A DNA stretch of 64,000 nt from WHSW01 sp033856255 (GCA_033856255.1 JAWVFH010000028.1:156016-220015); one strand, 5' to 3'. Shown: positions 1 to 11,244, counted from the first letter of the stretch. A program made the numbers and translations. The notes: a model not told the origin generated them from the sequence alone.

Positions 1-911
1 TGGACGCGCTGCTGCACCAGGCGGATATCGCGATGTACCAGGCGAAGGAGCGCTCGTCCTCCTACGTCGTGTTTTCGGGAACGGCGACCGCCGATTCCGA
101 CCGGCTCGAGCTCGCCTCCGAGCTTCGGCGCGGCATCGAGCAGCACGAGCTCGAACTCTTCTTCCAGCCGCAGATCGATCTTCAACACGACCGCGTGGCT
201 TCGGTCGAGGCGCTGGTGCGCTGGCGCCACCCCGAGCGCGGCCTGATGCTTCCCGGCGCCTTCCTCACCGCCGCCGATCGGAGCCACCAGATGTCGCCAC
301 TGACGGACGAGGTCCTACGGCTTGCGACCGAAGCGCTGGCGAGCTGGCGGCAGCAGGGCATCGAGCTGTCCGTCGCCGTCAACCTGCCGGGCAGCGTGCT
401 CCTCGACCGCAACCTGGCGCAGCGCATCGGTTCGCTGCTCGACTCGCAGGGCCTCGACCCCGACTGCCTCACGATCGAGCTCACAGAGGACGCGATCGGC
501 GTCGACCTCGACCAGGTCGAGTCCAGCCTGCGAGAGCTCGCCGCGCTGGGGTTCGCGATCTCGATCGACGACTTCGGACAGGGGCACTCCTCGCTGAACC
601 GGCTGCGGAGGCTGCCGATCTCTGAGCTCAAGGTCGACCGCGCCTTCGTCGCCGGGATGCTCGACCACAAGCACGACGCGGCGATCGTTCGCTCGACCAT
701 CAACCTCGGCCACGAGCTCGACCTGATCGTGGTCGCCGAGGGCGTTGAGGACGAGGCGACCCTGCAGCAGCTCAAGGACCTTGATTGCGACCTCGTACAG
801 GGCTACCTGATCGCGCGTCCGATGCCCGGCGACCGTGTCCCGGGGTGGGTGGCCGAATGGCAGGCGGCGCGCAACGCCGGCGTCGGTCCCCCTCAGCCGC
901 TCGCCGCTTGA
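1..911 (+). CDS. GGDEF-EAL protein, C-terminal part (c-di-GMP phosphodiesterase)
   Basis: The gene enters from before the window. The first codons already read through the ADIAMYQAK segment that typically closes a GGDEF domain, so this is a GGDEF-EAL tandem protein cut at its N-terminus. The EAL domain is complete: EALVRW near base 205, then VNLP, ELTED, IDDFGQGHSS, LKVD, AEGVE and VQGY. These carry the usual metal and substrate residues, so it is probably an active phosphodiesterase hydrolysing cyclic di-GMP in the cytoplasm. Whether the upstream GGDEF half is active cannot be seen. It lies 34 bases before an MFS gene on the same strand. Confidence 0.93.
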   Translation, partial: DALLHQADIAMYQAKERSSSYVVFSGTATADSDRLELASELRRGIEQHELELFFQPQIDLQHDRVASVEALVRWRHPERGLMLPGAFLTAADRSHQMSPLTDEVLRLATEALASWRQQGIELSVAVNLPGSVLLDRNLAQRIGSLLDSQGLDPDCLTIELTEDAIGVDLDQVESSLRELAALGFAISIDDFGQGHSSLNRLRRLPISELKVDRAFVAGMLDHKHDAAIVRSTINLGHELDLIVVAEGVEDEATLQQLKDLDCDLVQGYLIARPMPGDRVPGWVAEWQAARNAGVGPPQPLAA

Positions 912-945
912 CTGACCCCGTTTAGGGCGGGCTAACGTAGTCCGC

Positions 946-2217
946 GTGCCGAGTCCCCGTTCCGTCCAGCGCACGTACCTGATCCTGATGCTCGGCAACA
1001 CCCTGGCGGCGTCGTTCATCTGGGGGATCAACACGATCTTCCTCCTCGACGCCGGCCTCTCCAACACCGAGGCCTTCGCCGCCAACGCCTTCTTCACCGC
1101 GGGCATGGTGATCTTCGAGGTGCCGACCGGGATCGTCGCCGACACGATCGGCCGGCGCTTTTCCTACCTGCTCGGCACCGTGACGCTCACGGTCTCGACG
1201 CTGATCTACCTGCTGCTCTGGCAGATGGAGGCGCCGTTCTGGGAGTGGGCGCTGAGCTCGATGCTGCTCGGGCTCGGGTTCACGTTCTTCTCCGGCGCGG
1301 TCGAGGCGTGGCTCGTCGACGCGCTCACCGCGACCGGGTTCACGGGCGAGCTGGAGACGGTATTCGGGCGCGGCCAGATCGTCTCCGGAATCGCGATGCT
1401 GACCGGCTCGGTGGCCGGCGGCTACATCGCCCAGGCCACAAGCCTCGGGGTCCCGTTCCTGTTCAGGGCCGGGGTGCTCGTGGTGATGTTCGTGGTCGCC
1501 TTCAGGATGATGAAAGACGTCGGCTTCACGCCCGAGAAGGGCCGCCGGCCGATCGCCGAGATGCGAAAGATCACCTCCGACTCGATCGAATACGGCTGGC
1601 GGGTCCCGGCGGTCAAGTGGCTGATGGTGAGCTCGCTGTTCACCGGTGGCGTCGGCATCTACGCCTTCTACGCCCTGCAGCCGTACCTGCTCGAGCTGTA
1701 CGGCGATCCACACGCGTACACGGTCGCAGGCCTGGTGGCTGCGATCGTCGCCGGGGCCCAGATCCTCGGTGGGATCGCGGCGCCGCGGATTCGCCGCCTC
1801 TTTGCGCGCCGGACCTCCGCCCTGCTCGTCTCGCTGGTGCTCAGCGTCACCGCCCTCGCCCTGATCGGGCTGATAGAGAACTTCTACGCGGTGATCGCCC
1901 TGATCGTCGTCTGGGGACTGCTGTTCGCGGCCACGATGCCGATCCGCCAGGCCTACATGAACGGGATGATCCCCTCCCGGCAGCGGGCGACGATCCTCTC
2001 CTTCGACTCGCTGATGAGCTCGAGCGGCGGCGTCTGGGCCCAGCCCCTGCTCGGCAAGGCCGCCGACGTCTGGGGCTACGCGCCCTCGTACCTGATGAGC
2101 GCCGGGATCTCGGCGATGGCGCTGCCCTTCATCGTCCTCTCCCGGCGCCAGAACTCGCCCGCCGACGGGCTGATCGGGACGGTGCCGGCGGAGGTCGCCA
2201 CCGCGACCGCGGCCTGA
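946..2217 (+). CDS. MFS transporter, 12-TM type
   Basis: A 423-residue hydrophobic protein starting at GTG. It has the major facilitator layout, with a motif A-like loop (GIVADTIGRR, about residues 62-71) between the second and third membrane segments and a soluble central loop near residues 190-210 (PEKGRRPIAEM). It probably exports a small molecule by proton antiport; the substrate cannot be told. It ends 3 bases before the stop of the convergent acs gene, so the two transcripts meet tail to tail. Confidence 0.85.
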   Translation: MPSPRSVQRTYLILMLGNTLAASFIWGINTIFLLDAGLSNTEAFAANAFFTAGMVIFEVPTGIVADTIGRRFSYLLGTVTLTVSTLIYLLLWQMEAPFWEWALSSMLLGLGFTFFSGAVEAWLVDALTATGFTGELETVFGRGQIVSGIAMLTGSVAGGYIAQATSLGVPFLFRAGVLVVMFVVAFRMMKDVGFTPEKGRRPIAEMRKITSDSIEYGWRVPAVKWLMVSSLFTGGVGIYAFYALQPYLLELYGDPHAYTVAGLVAAIVAGAQILGGIAAPRIRRLFARRTSALLVSLVLSVTALALIGLIENFYAVIALIVVWGLLFAATMPIRQAYMNGMIPSRQRATILSFDSLMSSSGGVWAQPLLGKAADVWGYAPSYLMSAGISAMALPFIVLSRRQNSPADGLIGTVPAEVATATAA

Positions 2218-2220
2218 GCG

Positions 2221-4209
<1,989 letters not shown>

Positions 4210-4262
4210 CTTCTCCTCCTCGCTTCGCGTGATCGACAGAGCCTATTTCGCCGCCGTCGCCG

Positions 4263-4294
4263 CCCCGGGCGTGCCGCGATTGGCGCGCCCGGGG
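4263..4294 (-). other. Inverted repeat between satP and acs
   Basis: Arms CCCCGGGCG (4263-4271) and CGCCCGGGG (4286-4294) are perfect complements around a 14-base loop, in the 100-base gap between the permease gene and acs. No T-run follows on the minus strand. It may act as a partial terminator or an mRNA-stabilising hairpin that sets the satP:acs ratio. The structure is seen directly; the role is inferred. Confidence 0.5.
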
Positions 4295-4309
4295 GGCGGG
4301 GGGCGCCGA

Positions 4310-4966
4310 CTACTTCAGCGGGCGCACCGGGATCACGATCCGACCGAAGGTCTTGTTCGTGACTCCCGCGAACGACGCGTACCAGGCCGCGAGCGCCGTC
4401 GCGATCCCGAGCACGCCGCCGATGTGGGTGATCGTCTCGTTCCCCACCGCGTCGCCGATCCCAAGCACGATGAACGTCGGCGCGAGCAGCAGGAAGACGA
4501 TGTTCACCGCCACGCTGACGCGGAACGACGCGATCCACATGTAGGCGGTGAAGATCCCCCAGGCGATCAGGTAGAGCCCGACCGCATCACCAGCCGCGGA
4601 CTCCGGGACGTTGCCGGCGAAGAACTGCTCGTAGGCGAACAGCGACAGCCAGAACGCCCCGAACGACGTGAACGCCGTCGCCCCGAACGTGTTGTTGTTC
4701 TTGAACTCCCACATTCCCGCGAGCACCTGCGCCAGCCCGCCGTATGCGAACGCGAGCCCGAAGACGATCGGCTCACCGGCGGAGTTGACCCAGCCCGCGT
4801 TGAAGAAGCTGAGCACGAACGTGGTCAGCGCGAACGCCGCCAGACCCAACGGGGCCGGGTCGGCGATCACCTCCGGAAGGCGTGCGGTTCCCGCCCGCGC
4901 CGGTTCCGCGGCGGGGTCGGGAGAACGCACCGCTCTCGTCCCCCTCGAGACGGTCGTCGCTTCCAT
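4310..4966 (-). CDS. satP: Acetate uptake transporter, GPR1/FUN34/YaaH (SatP) family
   Basis: The chosen ATG (4966) has an AAAGGAGG ribosome site just upstream and gives 218 residues; an in-frame upstream extension is less likely. The protein has about six membrane helices. Near residues 40-46 it carries DPAPLGL, the variant of the family signature NPAPLGL, followed by a conserved FNAG and a GMWEFKNNNTFGATAFTSFG segment typical of the family. Known members move acetate or succinate with protons. Its position upstream of acs supports acetate as substrate. It is divergent from an MFS gene, with only 44 bases between start codons. Confidence 0.9.
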   Translation of the reverse strand: MEATTVSRGTRAVRSPDPAAEPARAGTARLPEVIADPAPLGLAAFALTTFVLSFFNAGWVNSAGEPIVFGLAFAYGGLAQVLAGMWEFKNNNTFGATAFTSFGAFWLSLFAYEQFFAGNVPESAAGDAVGLYLIAWGIFTAYMWIASFRVSVAVNIVFLLLAPTFIVLGIGDAVGNETITHIGGVLGIATALAAWYASFAGVTNKTFGRIVIPVRPLK

Positions 4967-5010
4967 GGTCTCCTCCTTTGGAGCGTTTCTCCCCACTACG
5001 GTTCTACCCC

Positions 5011-6216
5011 GTGGCCGACCTCTCACACCACCGATCCCGGCCACGAATCAGCCCCGCGCGCACCGCCTTCGCGGGCATCTTCGTCGTCACCGGACTCGGC
5101 CTGCTCGCCGTCGGGGCGACGCTTCCGGTCCTGCCCCGCTACGTCAAGGGCCCGATCGGCGGCAGCGACTTCGACGTCGGCGTCGTCACCGGCGCCTTCG
5201 CGATCACCGGGCTCGCCTGCAGGCCCCTGGCCGGCCGGCTCGCGGATCAGCGGGGGCGCCGGCTGGTGGTGATCCTGGGCTCGCTCTCGACCGCGGTGGC
5301 CGGCATCCTCTACTTCGTCCCGGCCGGAATCGGCGGGCTGATCGTCGCCCGCCTCTTCCTCGGCATCGGCGAGGGCGCGGTCTACACCGCGGGCTCGGCC
5401 TGGGTCGTCGACATGACCCCGCCCGAGCGGCGCGGGCGGATCATCGGCCTCTACGGGCTGGCGATCTGGGGCGGCCTGGCGCTGGGCCCGCCGATCGGCG
5501 AGCTGATCCTGCAGGGCACGAGCTTCGAGATGGTCTGGGCGTTTGCCGCCGCCGCGCCGCTGCTCGGGGCGGCCCTGGCCTTGCGGATCCCCGAGAACTT
5601 CGTGCCCCATCCCGGTGCCTCGCGGGCCGAGCGGCAATGGATCTCGCGCGAGGCGTTGCGGCCCGGCCTCGGCCTCTCGCTGGCGATCGTCGGCTACGCC
5701 GCGATGGCGGCCTTCCTGGTCCTGCACCTGGACCAGCGCGGCGTCGGCCACGGGGCGACCGTGTTCGCCGCCTTCGCCGTCAGCGTCGTCGCCATGCGGG
5801 TGATCGGCGGCGGGCTGCCCGACCGCTACGGCTCGGTCCCCTGCGTGATCGGCGCCGGCCTGATCGAGGCCGCCGGGTTGCTGGTGATCGCCGGCGCCGA
5901 CTCGATGCCCGTCGCCGTCGCAGGGGCGGTGGCGATGGGCTCGGGCTTCTCGCTGCTCTTCCCCTCCCTGGCGCTGGTCGTCGTCAACCGCGTTCCGGAG
6001 GAGCGGCGCGGCGTCGCGATGGGCACGTTCACGGCCTTCTTCGACCTCGGGATGGGGGTCGGCAGCCCGATCGCGGGGGCCGCCGCCGCGATCGGCGGCT
6101 ATCAGGCCGCGTTCGTGCTCGCCGCGGCCTGCGCCCTGGGAACGATCCCCCTGGCGCTCTCGTTGCGTGGCATCGTCGCCGCCGAGGCCCTTCCGGCGCC
6201 GGCCCGGGCGAGCTGA
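5011..6216 (+). CDS. MFS transporter
   Basis: The GTG at 5011 gives 401 residues and leaves a short N-terminal tail before the first helix (FAGIFVVTGLGLLAVGATLPVLPRYV). Motif A is clear (GRLADQRGRR, about residues 71-80), and RIIGLYGLAIWGGLALGPPIGE is a typical antiporter motif C region. Twelve helices are likely. It is divergent from the satP-acs operon, but nothing in it indicates acetate; the substrate is unknown. Its stop codon is next to the stop of the convergent DUF2294 gene. Confidence 0.85.
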   Translation: MADLSHHRSRPRISPARTAFAGIFVVTGLGLLAVGATLPVLPRYVKGPIGGSDFDVGVVTGAFAITGLACRPLAGRLADQRGRRLVVILGSLSTAVAGILYFVPAGIGGLIVARLFLGIGEGAVYTAGSAWVVDMTPPERRGRIIGLYGLAIWGGLALGPPIGELILQGTSFEMVWAFAAAAPLLGAALALRIPENFVPHPGASRAERQWISREALRPGLGLSLAIVGYAAMAAFLVLHLDQRGVGHGATVFAAFAVSVVAMRVIGGGLPDRYGSVPCVIGAGLIEAAGLLVIAGADSMPVAVAGAVAMGSGFSLLFPSLALVVVNRVPEERRGVAMGTFTAFFDLGMGVGSPIAGAAAAIGGYQAAFVLAAACALGTIPLALSLRGIVAAEALPAPARAS

Positions 6217-6220
6217 CGGC

Positions 6221-6628
6221 CTACGTTTCCTCCGGGACCACCTCGAGCGACCCGAATCCCTCGAGCGGACCGTCGACGAAGAACACCTCCAGCGTCAGGT
6301 CGGGCTCGAGGTGCGCCTGGCTCAGGAAGGCGACGACCGAACGCCCGGTGAGCTCCTTGATCACCGCCTTGTAGCGCTCGGCCATCAGCTTCTGGAACTC
6401 ATGGCGCATGACCACGACCTGGTCGGACTGGCCGCCCTCGACCATCGTCTGCTCAACCGCGGTGAACCCGTTGCGCAAAACGCAGACGATGATGTCGTCG
6501 ATCACATAGGTCTTCGCCCGATGAGGGCCTCGTCCGTAGTGATCGCGCATGATCGCGACGATCCGATTCGAGATCGCGCTCAGCAACTCTCCGCCTGAGA
6601 GCGGCTGTCCTGTCGTATCGCTACCCAT
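6221..6628 (-). CDS. DUF2294 / MpsC-family protein
   Basis: A 135-residue soluble protein with the DUF2294 pattern: SNRIVAIMRDHYGRGP, then KTYVIDDIIVCVLRNGFTAVEQTMVEGG, and MRHEFQKLMAERYKAVIKELTGRSVVAFLSQ. The family includes MpsC, reported as part of a membrane-potential-generating system in staphylococci; no MpsA or MpsB partner lies nearby, so that role cannot be transferred safely. A perfect palindrome (6655-6667) sits about 30 bases upstream of the start. Confidence 0.85.
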   Translation of the reverse strand: MGSDTTGQPLSGGELLSAISNRIVAIMRDHYGRGPHRAKTYVIDDIIVCVLRNGFTAVEQTMVEGGQSDQVVVMRHEFQKLMAERYKAVIKELTGRSVVAFLSQAHLEPDLTLEVFFVDGPLEGFGSLEVVPEET

Positions 6629-6651
6629 CCGTACCCACTTACTTCCCCCGT

Positions 6652-6678
6652 TCGGGGTAATTTACCCAAATCGGGGTA
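6652..6678. promoter_or_regulatory. Palindrome and direct repeat upstream of the DUF2294 gene
   Basis: GGGTAATTTACCC (6655-6667) is a perfect 13-base palindrome. The octamer TCGGGGTA occurs at 6652-6659 and again at 6671-6678, 19 bases apart, about two helical turns. This arrangement in a divergent intergenic region (DUF2294 gene to the left, GGDEF gene to the right) looks like a dimeric repressor site. The binding protein is unknown. Confidence 0.45.
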
Positions 6679-6851
6679 TTGCTTGGCGGGGTCGGCCCCG
6701 GGCGGTGCTACAGTCGGGACGCGGCCCGATTTCTCGCCCTGCGGGTGGTTCTGACGGTTAGCAGTGTCGAGCGGACGTCCTCGCGAACGCCAGCCGAGCG
6801 CGACGGCGGACTTACGACGACGCCAACTGTTCCGCGACCCGGAGGGCATCG

Positions 6852-7841
6852 ATGAGCACACGCCACCACGGACGGGTGGGTTCCCCAGCCGCAACCGAGG
6901 CGTTGCGCGCGGACCCGATCCCCTCGGCGTCCGACGACTCCGGGGCAGACCCGGCCGAGCGCACCGCCGATCTCGACTCCGTGATTCGCTTCATCGGCCG
7001 CGACATGGACGCCGACGGCGCGATGCTTGCCGTCGACGGGCGGGCAGGGACGTCGCACGTGTACTCGTCCTGGGGCCGCCCGCTCGGCCTCCAGGTCCTG
7101 GACGGCGTCGCCGGGGGCGGTGCGATCGGACGCGCGCTTGCCCGCGACAAGCCAGTCGCGCGGCGGCTGCGCCGCGACGGCACGGGGGATAGCCCTACGG
7201 CCGAGGTGCTGGCCGCCCCGGTGCGAGTTCCGAGCGGAGTCACCGGGGCCCTGGCCGTCGGCTTCGATCATCCGCTCAACGGGCAACTCGACAACGAGCT
7301 CCGGCGGCTGAGCTCCTTCGCCGGGCTGATCGGCCTCTGGCTCGATGACTCGGAGGCGCTCCTGCAGCTCCTGCGGGCCGCGTGCGAGGACGCGGTGACC
7401 GGGTGCCTCACGTACCCGACCCTCGCCCACGAGCTCGAATCCGAGAGCAAGCGCGCGCTGCGCACGGGCCAGCCCCTGTCCTGTCTGTTCATCGACATCG
7501 ACCGCTTCAAGCAGGTCAACGACTCGCTCGGCCATCCAACCGGCAACGTCATGCTCGGCATCGTCGGCGCCACCCTGCGCGAGCGGGTCCGCGACACGGA
7601 CACGGTGGGTCGCTTCGGCGGCGACGAGTTCGTCGTCCTGCTACCCGACACCGCCATGCCCGGAGCTCACGAGCTTGCGGAGGTGCTGGCCAACGCCATC
7701 CGCGAGGCGACCGCAGAGGTGCGCGGAGGGCCGGTCGAGATCTCGACCGGTGTCAGCGAGCTCGCCCAGGGGATGACCCACGCCGAGCTGCTCGAGCAGG
7801 CGGACAGTTCGCTCAGGGAGCGTCGATCGGGCGACCGGTAG
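6852..7841 (+). CDS. GAF-GGDEF diguanylate cyclase
   Basis: 329 residues, no membrane segment. Residues about 38-170 look like a GAF sensor domain (DGAMLAVDGRAGTSHVYSSW, LAAPVRVPSG). The cyclase domain follows: CLFIDIDRFKQVNDSLGH near 211-228 and a canonical GGDEF at 256-260. RDTD at 247-250 is correctly placed, five residues before GGDEF, to be the RxxD product-inhibition site. It should make cyclic di-GMP in the cytoplasm under an unknown small-molecule signal and be feedback inhibited. With the EAL protein at the window start it gives the region both synthesis and degradation of c-di-GMP. Confidence 0.93.
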   Translation: MSTRHHGRVGSPAATEALRADPIPSASDDSGADPAERTADLDSVIRFIGRDMDADGAMLAVDGRAGTSHVYSSWGRPLGLQVLDGVAGGGAIGRALARDKPVARRLRRDGTGDSPTAEVLAAPVRVPSGVTGALAVGFDHPLNGQLDNELRRLSSFAGLIGLWLDDSEALLQLLRAACEDAVTGCLTYPTLAHELESESKRALRTGQPLSCLFIDIDRFKQVNDSLGHPTGNVMLGIVGATLRERVRDTDTVGRFGGDEFVVLLPDTAMPGAHELAEVLANAIREATAEVRGGPVEISTGVSELAQGMTHAELLEQADSSLRERRSGDR

Positions 7842-7853
7842 GCGGCGTCCGGC

Positions 7854-8648
7854 TCAGTCGACCAGGCGGCGGGTCATTCGGCGGACCGCCACCCGCCACA
7901 TCACGATCGAGAACACGAGCAGGGCCCCGACCCGGGCGATGTCGACGGCTTCGAAGCCGAAGGCGGCGCCACGGACGAGCTCGACCAGCTGGTAGAGCGG
8001 GTTGAACTGCGCCGCCACCTGGGCCCCCTCGGGGAGCTGGTTGATCGGAAAGAAGGTCCCGGCGACCAGGAAGAGCGGCGTGATCACCAGCGTGGTCACG
8101 TAGTTGAACTGGTCGATCTTCGCCACCGTCGCCGCGACGGCGATCCCGAAGGACGCGAACCCGTAGGCGGTGATGAAGCCGAAGAACGGCACCAGCAGCA
8201 TCGCCCAGGTCGGGTCGAGCCCGAAGGCGAAGGAGACGAGCAGCGGGAAGCAGCCATAGAACCCTGCTCGCAGCGCGATCCACAGGGCCTCCGCGGTGAC
8301 CAGCTCCTCGACGTCGACCGGCGCCGCCAGGATCGCGTCGTAGGTGCGCTGGAAGCGGTGCTTGACGAAGGTCCCGAACATCGCCGGCAGGGCGCTGGCG
8401 AAGATCACCGCGGTGGCGACCATCCCCGTGCCGACGAACTCGACGTAGCTCAGTCCCTCGACGCCTTTGGCGACGATCGTCGAACCGAGACCGAGCCCGA
8501 AGGCGAGCAGGTAGATCGTCGGCTCGAGCAGGCTGGAGAAGGTGGTCGCCTTCCAGAAGGTGCGGAAGTTGGCCACCTCGCGGCTCATCACGCCGCCGAT
8601 CGCGGCCGGGTCGAGCCGCCGGATCCGGGTCGCCGTCTGCACGCTCAT
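7854..8648 (-). CDS. ABC-2 type permease (DrrB/NodJ-like)
   Basis: 264 residues starting at the ATG at 8648, which overlaps the stop codon of the upstream ATPase gene as ATGA, so the two are translationally coupled. About six membrane helices. The segment GTFFPINQLPEGAQVAAQFNPLYQLVELVR near the C-terminus is typical of the NodJ/DrrB permease family. With the ATPase it should form an exporter for a hydrophobic drug, lipid or glycolipid; the substrate is not deducible. Confidence 0.9.
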   Translation of the reverse strand: MSVQTATRIRRLDPAAIGGVMSREVANFRTFWKATTFSSLLEPTIYLLAFGLGLGSTIVAKGVEGLSYVEFVGTGMVATAVIFASALPAMFGTFVKHRFQRTYDAILAAPVDVEELVTAEALWIALRAGFYGCFPLLVSFAFGLDPTWAMLLVPFFGFITAYGFASFGIAVAATVAKIDQFNYVTTLVITPLFLVAGTFFPINQLPEGAQVAAQFNPLYQLVELVRGAAFGFEAVDIARVGALLVFSIVMWRVAVRRMTRRLVD

Positions 8649-9562
8649 TCGGCCTCCTCCCCGGTGAGCAGGACGAAGACGTCCTCGAGCGAGGCGGCGC
8701 GGCGGATCGCGTCGTCGGGGACGGTCCCGTTCGTGGACCGCTCGGCGCCGACGATCGCGATCGCCGGGCCTGCCGGTCGCACCCGCAGGCCCTCCGACTC
8801 GGCCTGGGCGCGAACCTCGGCCAGCCGATCCGGAGGTCCGTAGACCTCGGCCGTCTCGCGTCCCGCGTGCTCGACGATCAGCTCCGCCGGCTTGCCGCGG
8901 GCAACGACCTTGCCGTGCGCCATCACCGCGACCTCGTCGGCGAGCCGCTCCGCCTCCTCGATGTAGTGGGTCGACATCAGGATCGTCGCCCCGCGCGAGC
9001 GCAGGCCGTCGATCAGCGACCACATCTGGGTGCGGATCTGGGGGTCGAGCCCGACGGTCGGCTCGTCGAGAAGTACCAGCCGCGGCTCGTGGACGAGCCC
9101 GCGCGCGAGCAGCAGCCGGCGCCGCATGCCGCCGGAGAGCGCGTCGACGGCGTCCTTGCGCCGCCCGCGAAGGCGCGCCAGGTCGAGCGCCCGGTCGACC
9201 GCCGCCCAGACGTCGCCGACCCGGTAGAGGCGGGCGAAGACGGCGAGGTTGTCCTCGACCGTGACGTCGACGTCGAGGTTGTCGAGCTGGGGGACGACGC
9301 CCATCACGGCGCGTGCGGCCTTGGCCTCGCGGGGGAGCTCGAACTCGAGCACCCGCAGCTCGCCCGAGTCGGCGATCGCCTGCCCGGTCAGCAACCGCAT
9401 CGTGGTCGACTTGCCCGCCCCGTTCGGCCCCAGCAGGCCGAGGCAGATCCCGGCCGGAACGTCGAGGTCGAGCCCGTCGACGGCCGTGATCGGCCCGAAC
9501 GTCTTGACCACGTTGCGGAGCTCGATCGCGCTCTGAGTGGACACCCCTTCGCTCATCTTCAC
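8645..9562 (-). CDS. ABC exporter ATP-binding protein (DrrA/NodI-like)
   Basis: 305 residues from GTG 9562 (an in-frame ATG at 9556 is an alternative). Walker A GPNGAGKST at about 45-53, signature LSGGMRRRL, Walker B LVLLDEPTVGLDP, and the H-loop in MSTHYIEEAE. The C-terminal extension after the nucleotide domain, ending SLEDVFVLLTGEEAE, is usual in DrrA-type ATPases. It energises the downstream permease, whose start overlaps its stop. No regulator gene is adjacent. Confidence 0.93.
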   Translation of the reverse strand: MKMSEGVSTQSAIELRNVVKTFGPITAVDGLDLDVPAGICLGLLGPNGAGKSTTMRLLTGQAIADSGELRVLEFELPREAKAARAVMGVVPQLDNLDVDVTVEDNLAVFARLYRVGDVWAAVDRALDLARLRGRRKDAVDALSGGMRRRLLLARGLVHEPRLVLLDEPTVGLDPQIRTQMWSLIDGLRSRGATILMSTHYIEEAERLADEVAVMAHGKVVARGKPAELIVEHAGRETAEVYGPPDRLAEVRAQAESEGLRVRPAGPAIAIVGAERSTNGTVPDDAIRRAASLEDVFVLLTGEEAE

Positions 9563-9606
9563 TCAGGGTAGACAGCACCCTCGCCCCGAACTCATCGGAC
9601 GGCGCG

Positions 9607-11244
9607 CTAGCCGATCGTCGTCGAGGCGGTCGCGCCTGAGCCGTCGCAATGGCTCTGCGTGGCGGTGATCGCATCACCGGCCTTCGCGACCTGCGGATCG
9701 AGGTCGGCGGCGATGTCGCCCCCGGCGTCGGGGACCGCTGAGCCGAGGGTGACAGGCTTCGTGAACCGCGGGTCGGTGTCGGCGATCTGCACCGGTTGCA
9801 CGCCGCCGGGACAGGCCGTGGGATCCCACGAGGTACCGGTGACGTGAAGATTCTTCGGTGTCGAGAACGTCACCGAGACGGTCGGCACTACGGGAGGGGG
9901 TGGGGGCGGTGGGTCCTCGGCGGGGGGTTCCTCGGCCGGCGGGACCTCAGCCGGCGCGATGACCTCGGCCGGGCTGCTCTCAAACGTCTTCGTCGTCTTC
10001 GGTTTCATGATGCACTTGGCCTTGGCCGGGCGTCCGCGTTCGTCTGCGATCTCGAGCCCGGATTCCTGGCTACCCGTGACCTCGATCTCGCCCGAGCCGC
10101 CGATCGACTTGACGGCGACCTCGACGTCGAAATCTCCAAGCCCGCCAGGTGTGACGTTGGCGATCACCCGGGAGGCTTTGCCGCGGCTCTCGATCACCTC
10201 GACCTTGCGGTCGCATCGGTCGGTCCCCCAGTTGGACCCGTGGAGGGCAACGCCGACGCCCGCGACCGCGGTTGCGCCGAGCGACACAGTCCGCCGGGCG
10301 CGGCTGATCGTGAACGGCGCCGAGGCGACCTGCCCGCAGACGGGATCGCCCTCGAACCCCGTGCGCACGGCCGTCAGCACCGCGCGCCCATAGGCAAGTC
10401 CCGTGGTCGGCAGGACGACGCGGACGGGGCCGGCGAAAGTGCCATTGTCCAGCAGGCCCCACGTGCCGCCGTCGCTTCCGTTATCACCCAGCCCGAGCGA
10501 GATCGCGGTCCCGGAGGAATCAACCATCGCGAACGTGATCGCGCCGTCCGAGCGCGCCTGGCAGCCCTCCCGGGAGGTGGAGAAAACTCCGGGGAAGCCG
10601 CGACCCAGCACCCAGAGCTCGCCGCCGGGACTGAACGCAGGAAGCGGCTCGTCGCCCGTCTTCGAGCAACCCTCGGGGGGACATACGGGGCTGGGCGGGG
10701 GCAGGCTCGAACCGGCGGGAAGCGTGCCCCGCCCGACCGAGATCAGGATGTGGGGTTCGGGAGCCGCGCAATCGGTGCCGTGCGTGCAGGGGGCACCGGG
10801 AGGCGGTCGCACGACGTCGATCCGGCGCTCGAAGCGAGTCGTCTGCGGCGGACCACAGCCGCCGCGGACGTGGTACTCGCGCTCCTCCTGCGTGAGCACG
10901 ATCGTCGCGCTGCCGGCGGTGCGCCGGGCGAGCAGGCGGATATCGGTCGAGAACCCGCCCGAGAACGGGACCACCGACGTGGAGGGCACGGTTCCAACCG
11001 GAGTCTGGTCCGTGAGCTCGCTGCTTCCGGTCGCGATCTGGATCGGGCCGGCCGGGCAGAGTCCGTACGCCGTCCCCCAGCCGAGGCCGCCGATGTTGAC
11101 CACCTTGTCGTGCCAGAACGGCGCTCCGTTCACGTCGAGAGTGCGCGCGGACGCGGACGCCGGCAAGGCGAATGCTGCGGCGAGCAAAACCGCGACCGCG
11201 GCGATTCGCCCGTGAGGTCGGCTCCTCATTGGCAGACCGAGCAT
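9607..11244 (-). CDS. Large secreted protein of unknown function
   Basis: About 545 residues. Two in-frame starts are possible, 11244 and 11229; the second gives a clean signal peptide (MRSRPHGRIAAVAVLLAAAF, cleavage after ASA). The mature part has many paired cysteines and beta-rich, Ig-like segments. A Pro/Glu linker (about residues 420-450) leads to a C-terminal beta domain with TSWDPTACPGG and SHCDGSGATAST. The Cys count and linker fit an exported, perhaps surface-attached protein, though no LPXTG signal or anchor is seen. I do not recognise a named family. Confidence 0.75.
   Translation of the reverse strand: MLGLPMRSRPHGRIAAVAVLLAAAFALPASASARTLDVNGAPFWHDKVVNIGGLGWGTAYGLCPAGPIQIATGSSELTDQTPVGTVPSTSVVPFSGGFSTDIRLLARRTAGSATIVLTQEEREYHVRGGCGPPQTTRFERRIDVVRPPPGAPCTHGTDCAAPEPHILISVGRGTLPAGSSLPPPSPVCPPEGCSKTGDEPLPAFSPGGELWVLGRGFPGVFSTSREGCQARSDGAITFAMVDSSGTAISLGLGDNGSDGGTWGLLDNGTFAGPVRVVLPTTGLAYGRAVLTAVRTGFEGDPVCGQVASAPFTISRARRTVSLGATAVAGVGVALHGSNWGTDRCDRKVEVIESRGKASRVIANVTPGGLGDFDVEVAVKSIGGSGEIEVTGSQESGLEIADERGRPAKAKCIMKPKTTKTFESSPAEVIAPAEVPPAEEPPAEDPPPPPPPVVPTVSVTFSTPKNLHVTGTSWDPTACPGGVQPVQIADTDPRFTKPVTLGSAVPDAGGDIAADLDPQVAKAGDAITATQSHCDGSGATASTTIG

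Noticed and set aside
7854..9562. The ABC ATPase-permease pair as CcmA-CcmB for cytochrome c maturation.
   Set aside because: Sequence features are those of DrrAB/NodIJ exporters, with a NodJ-type permease end and an ATPase C-terminal extension; no heme-exporter features.
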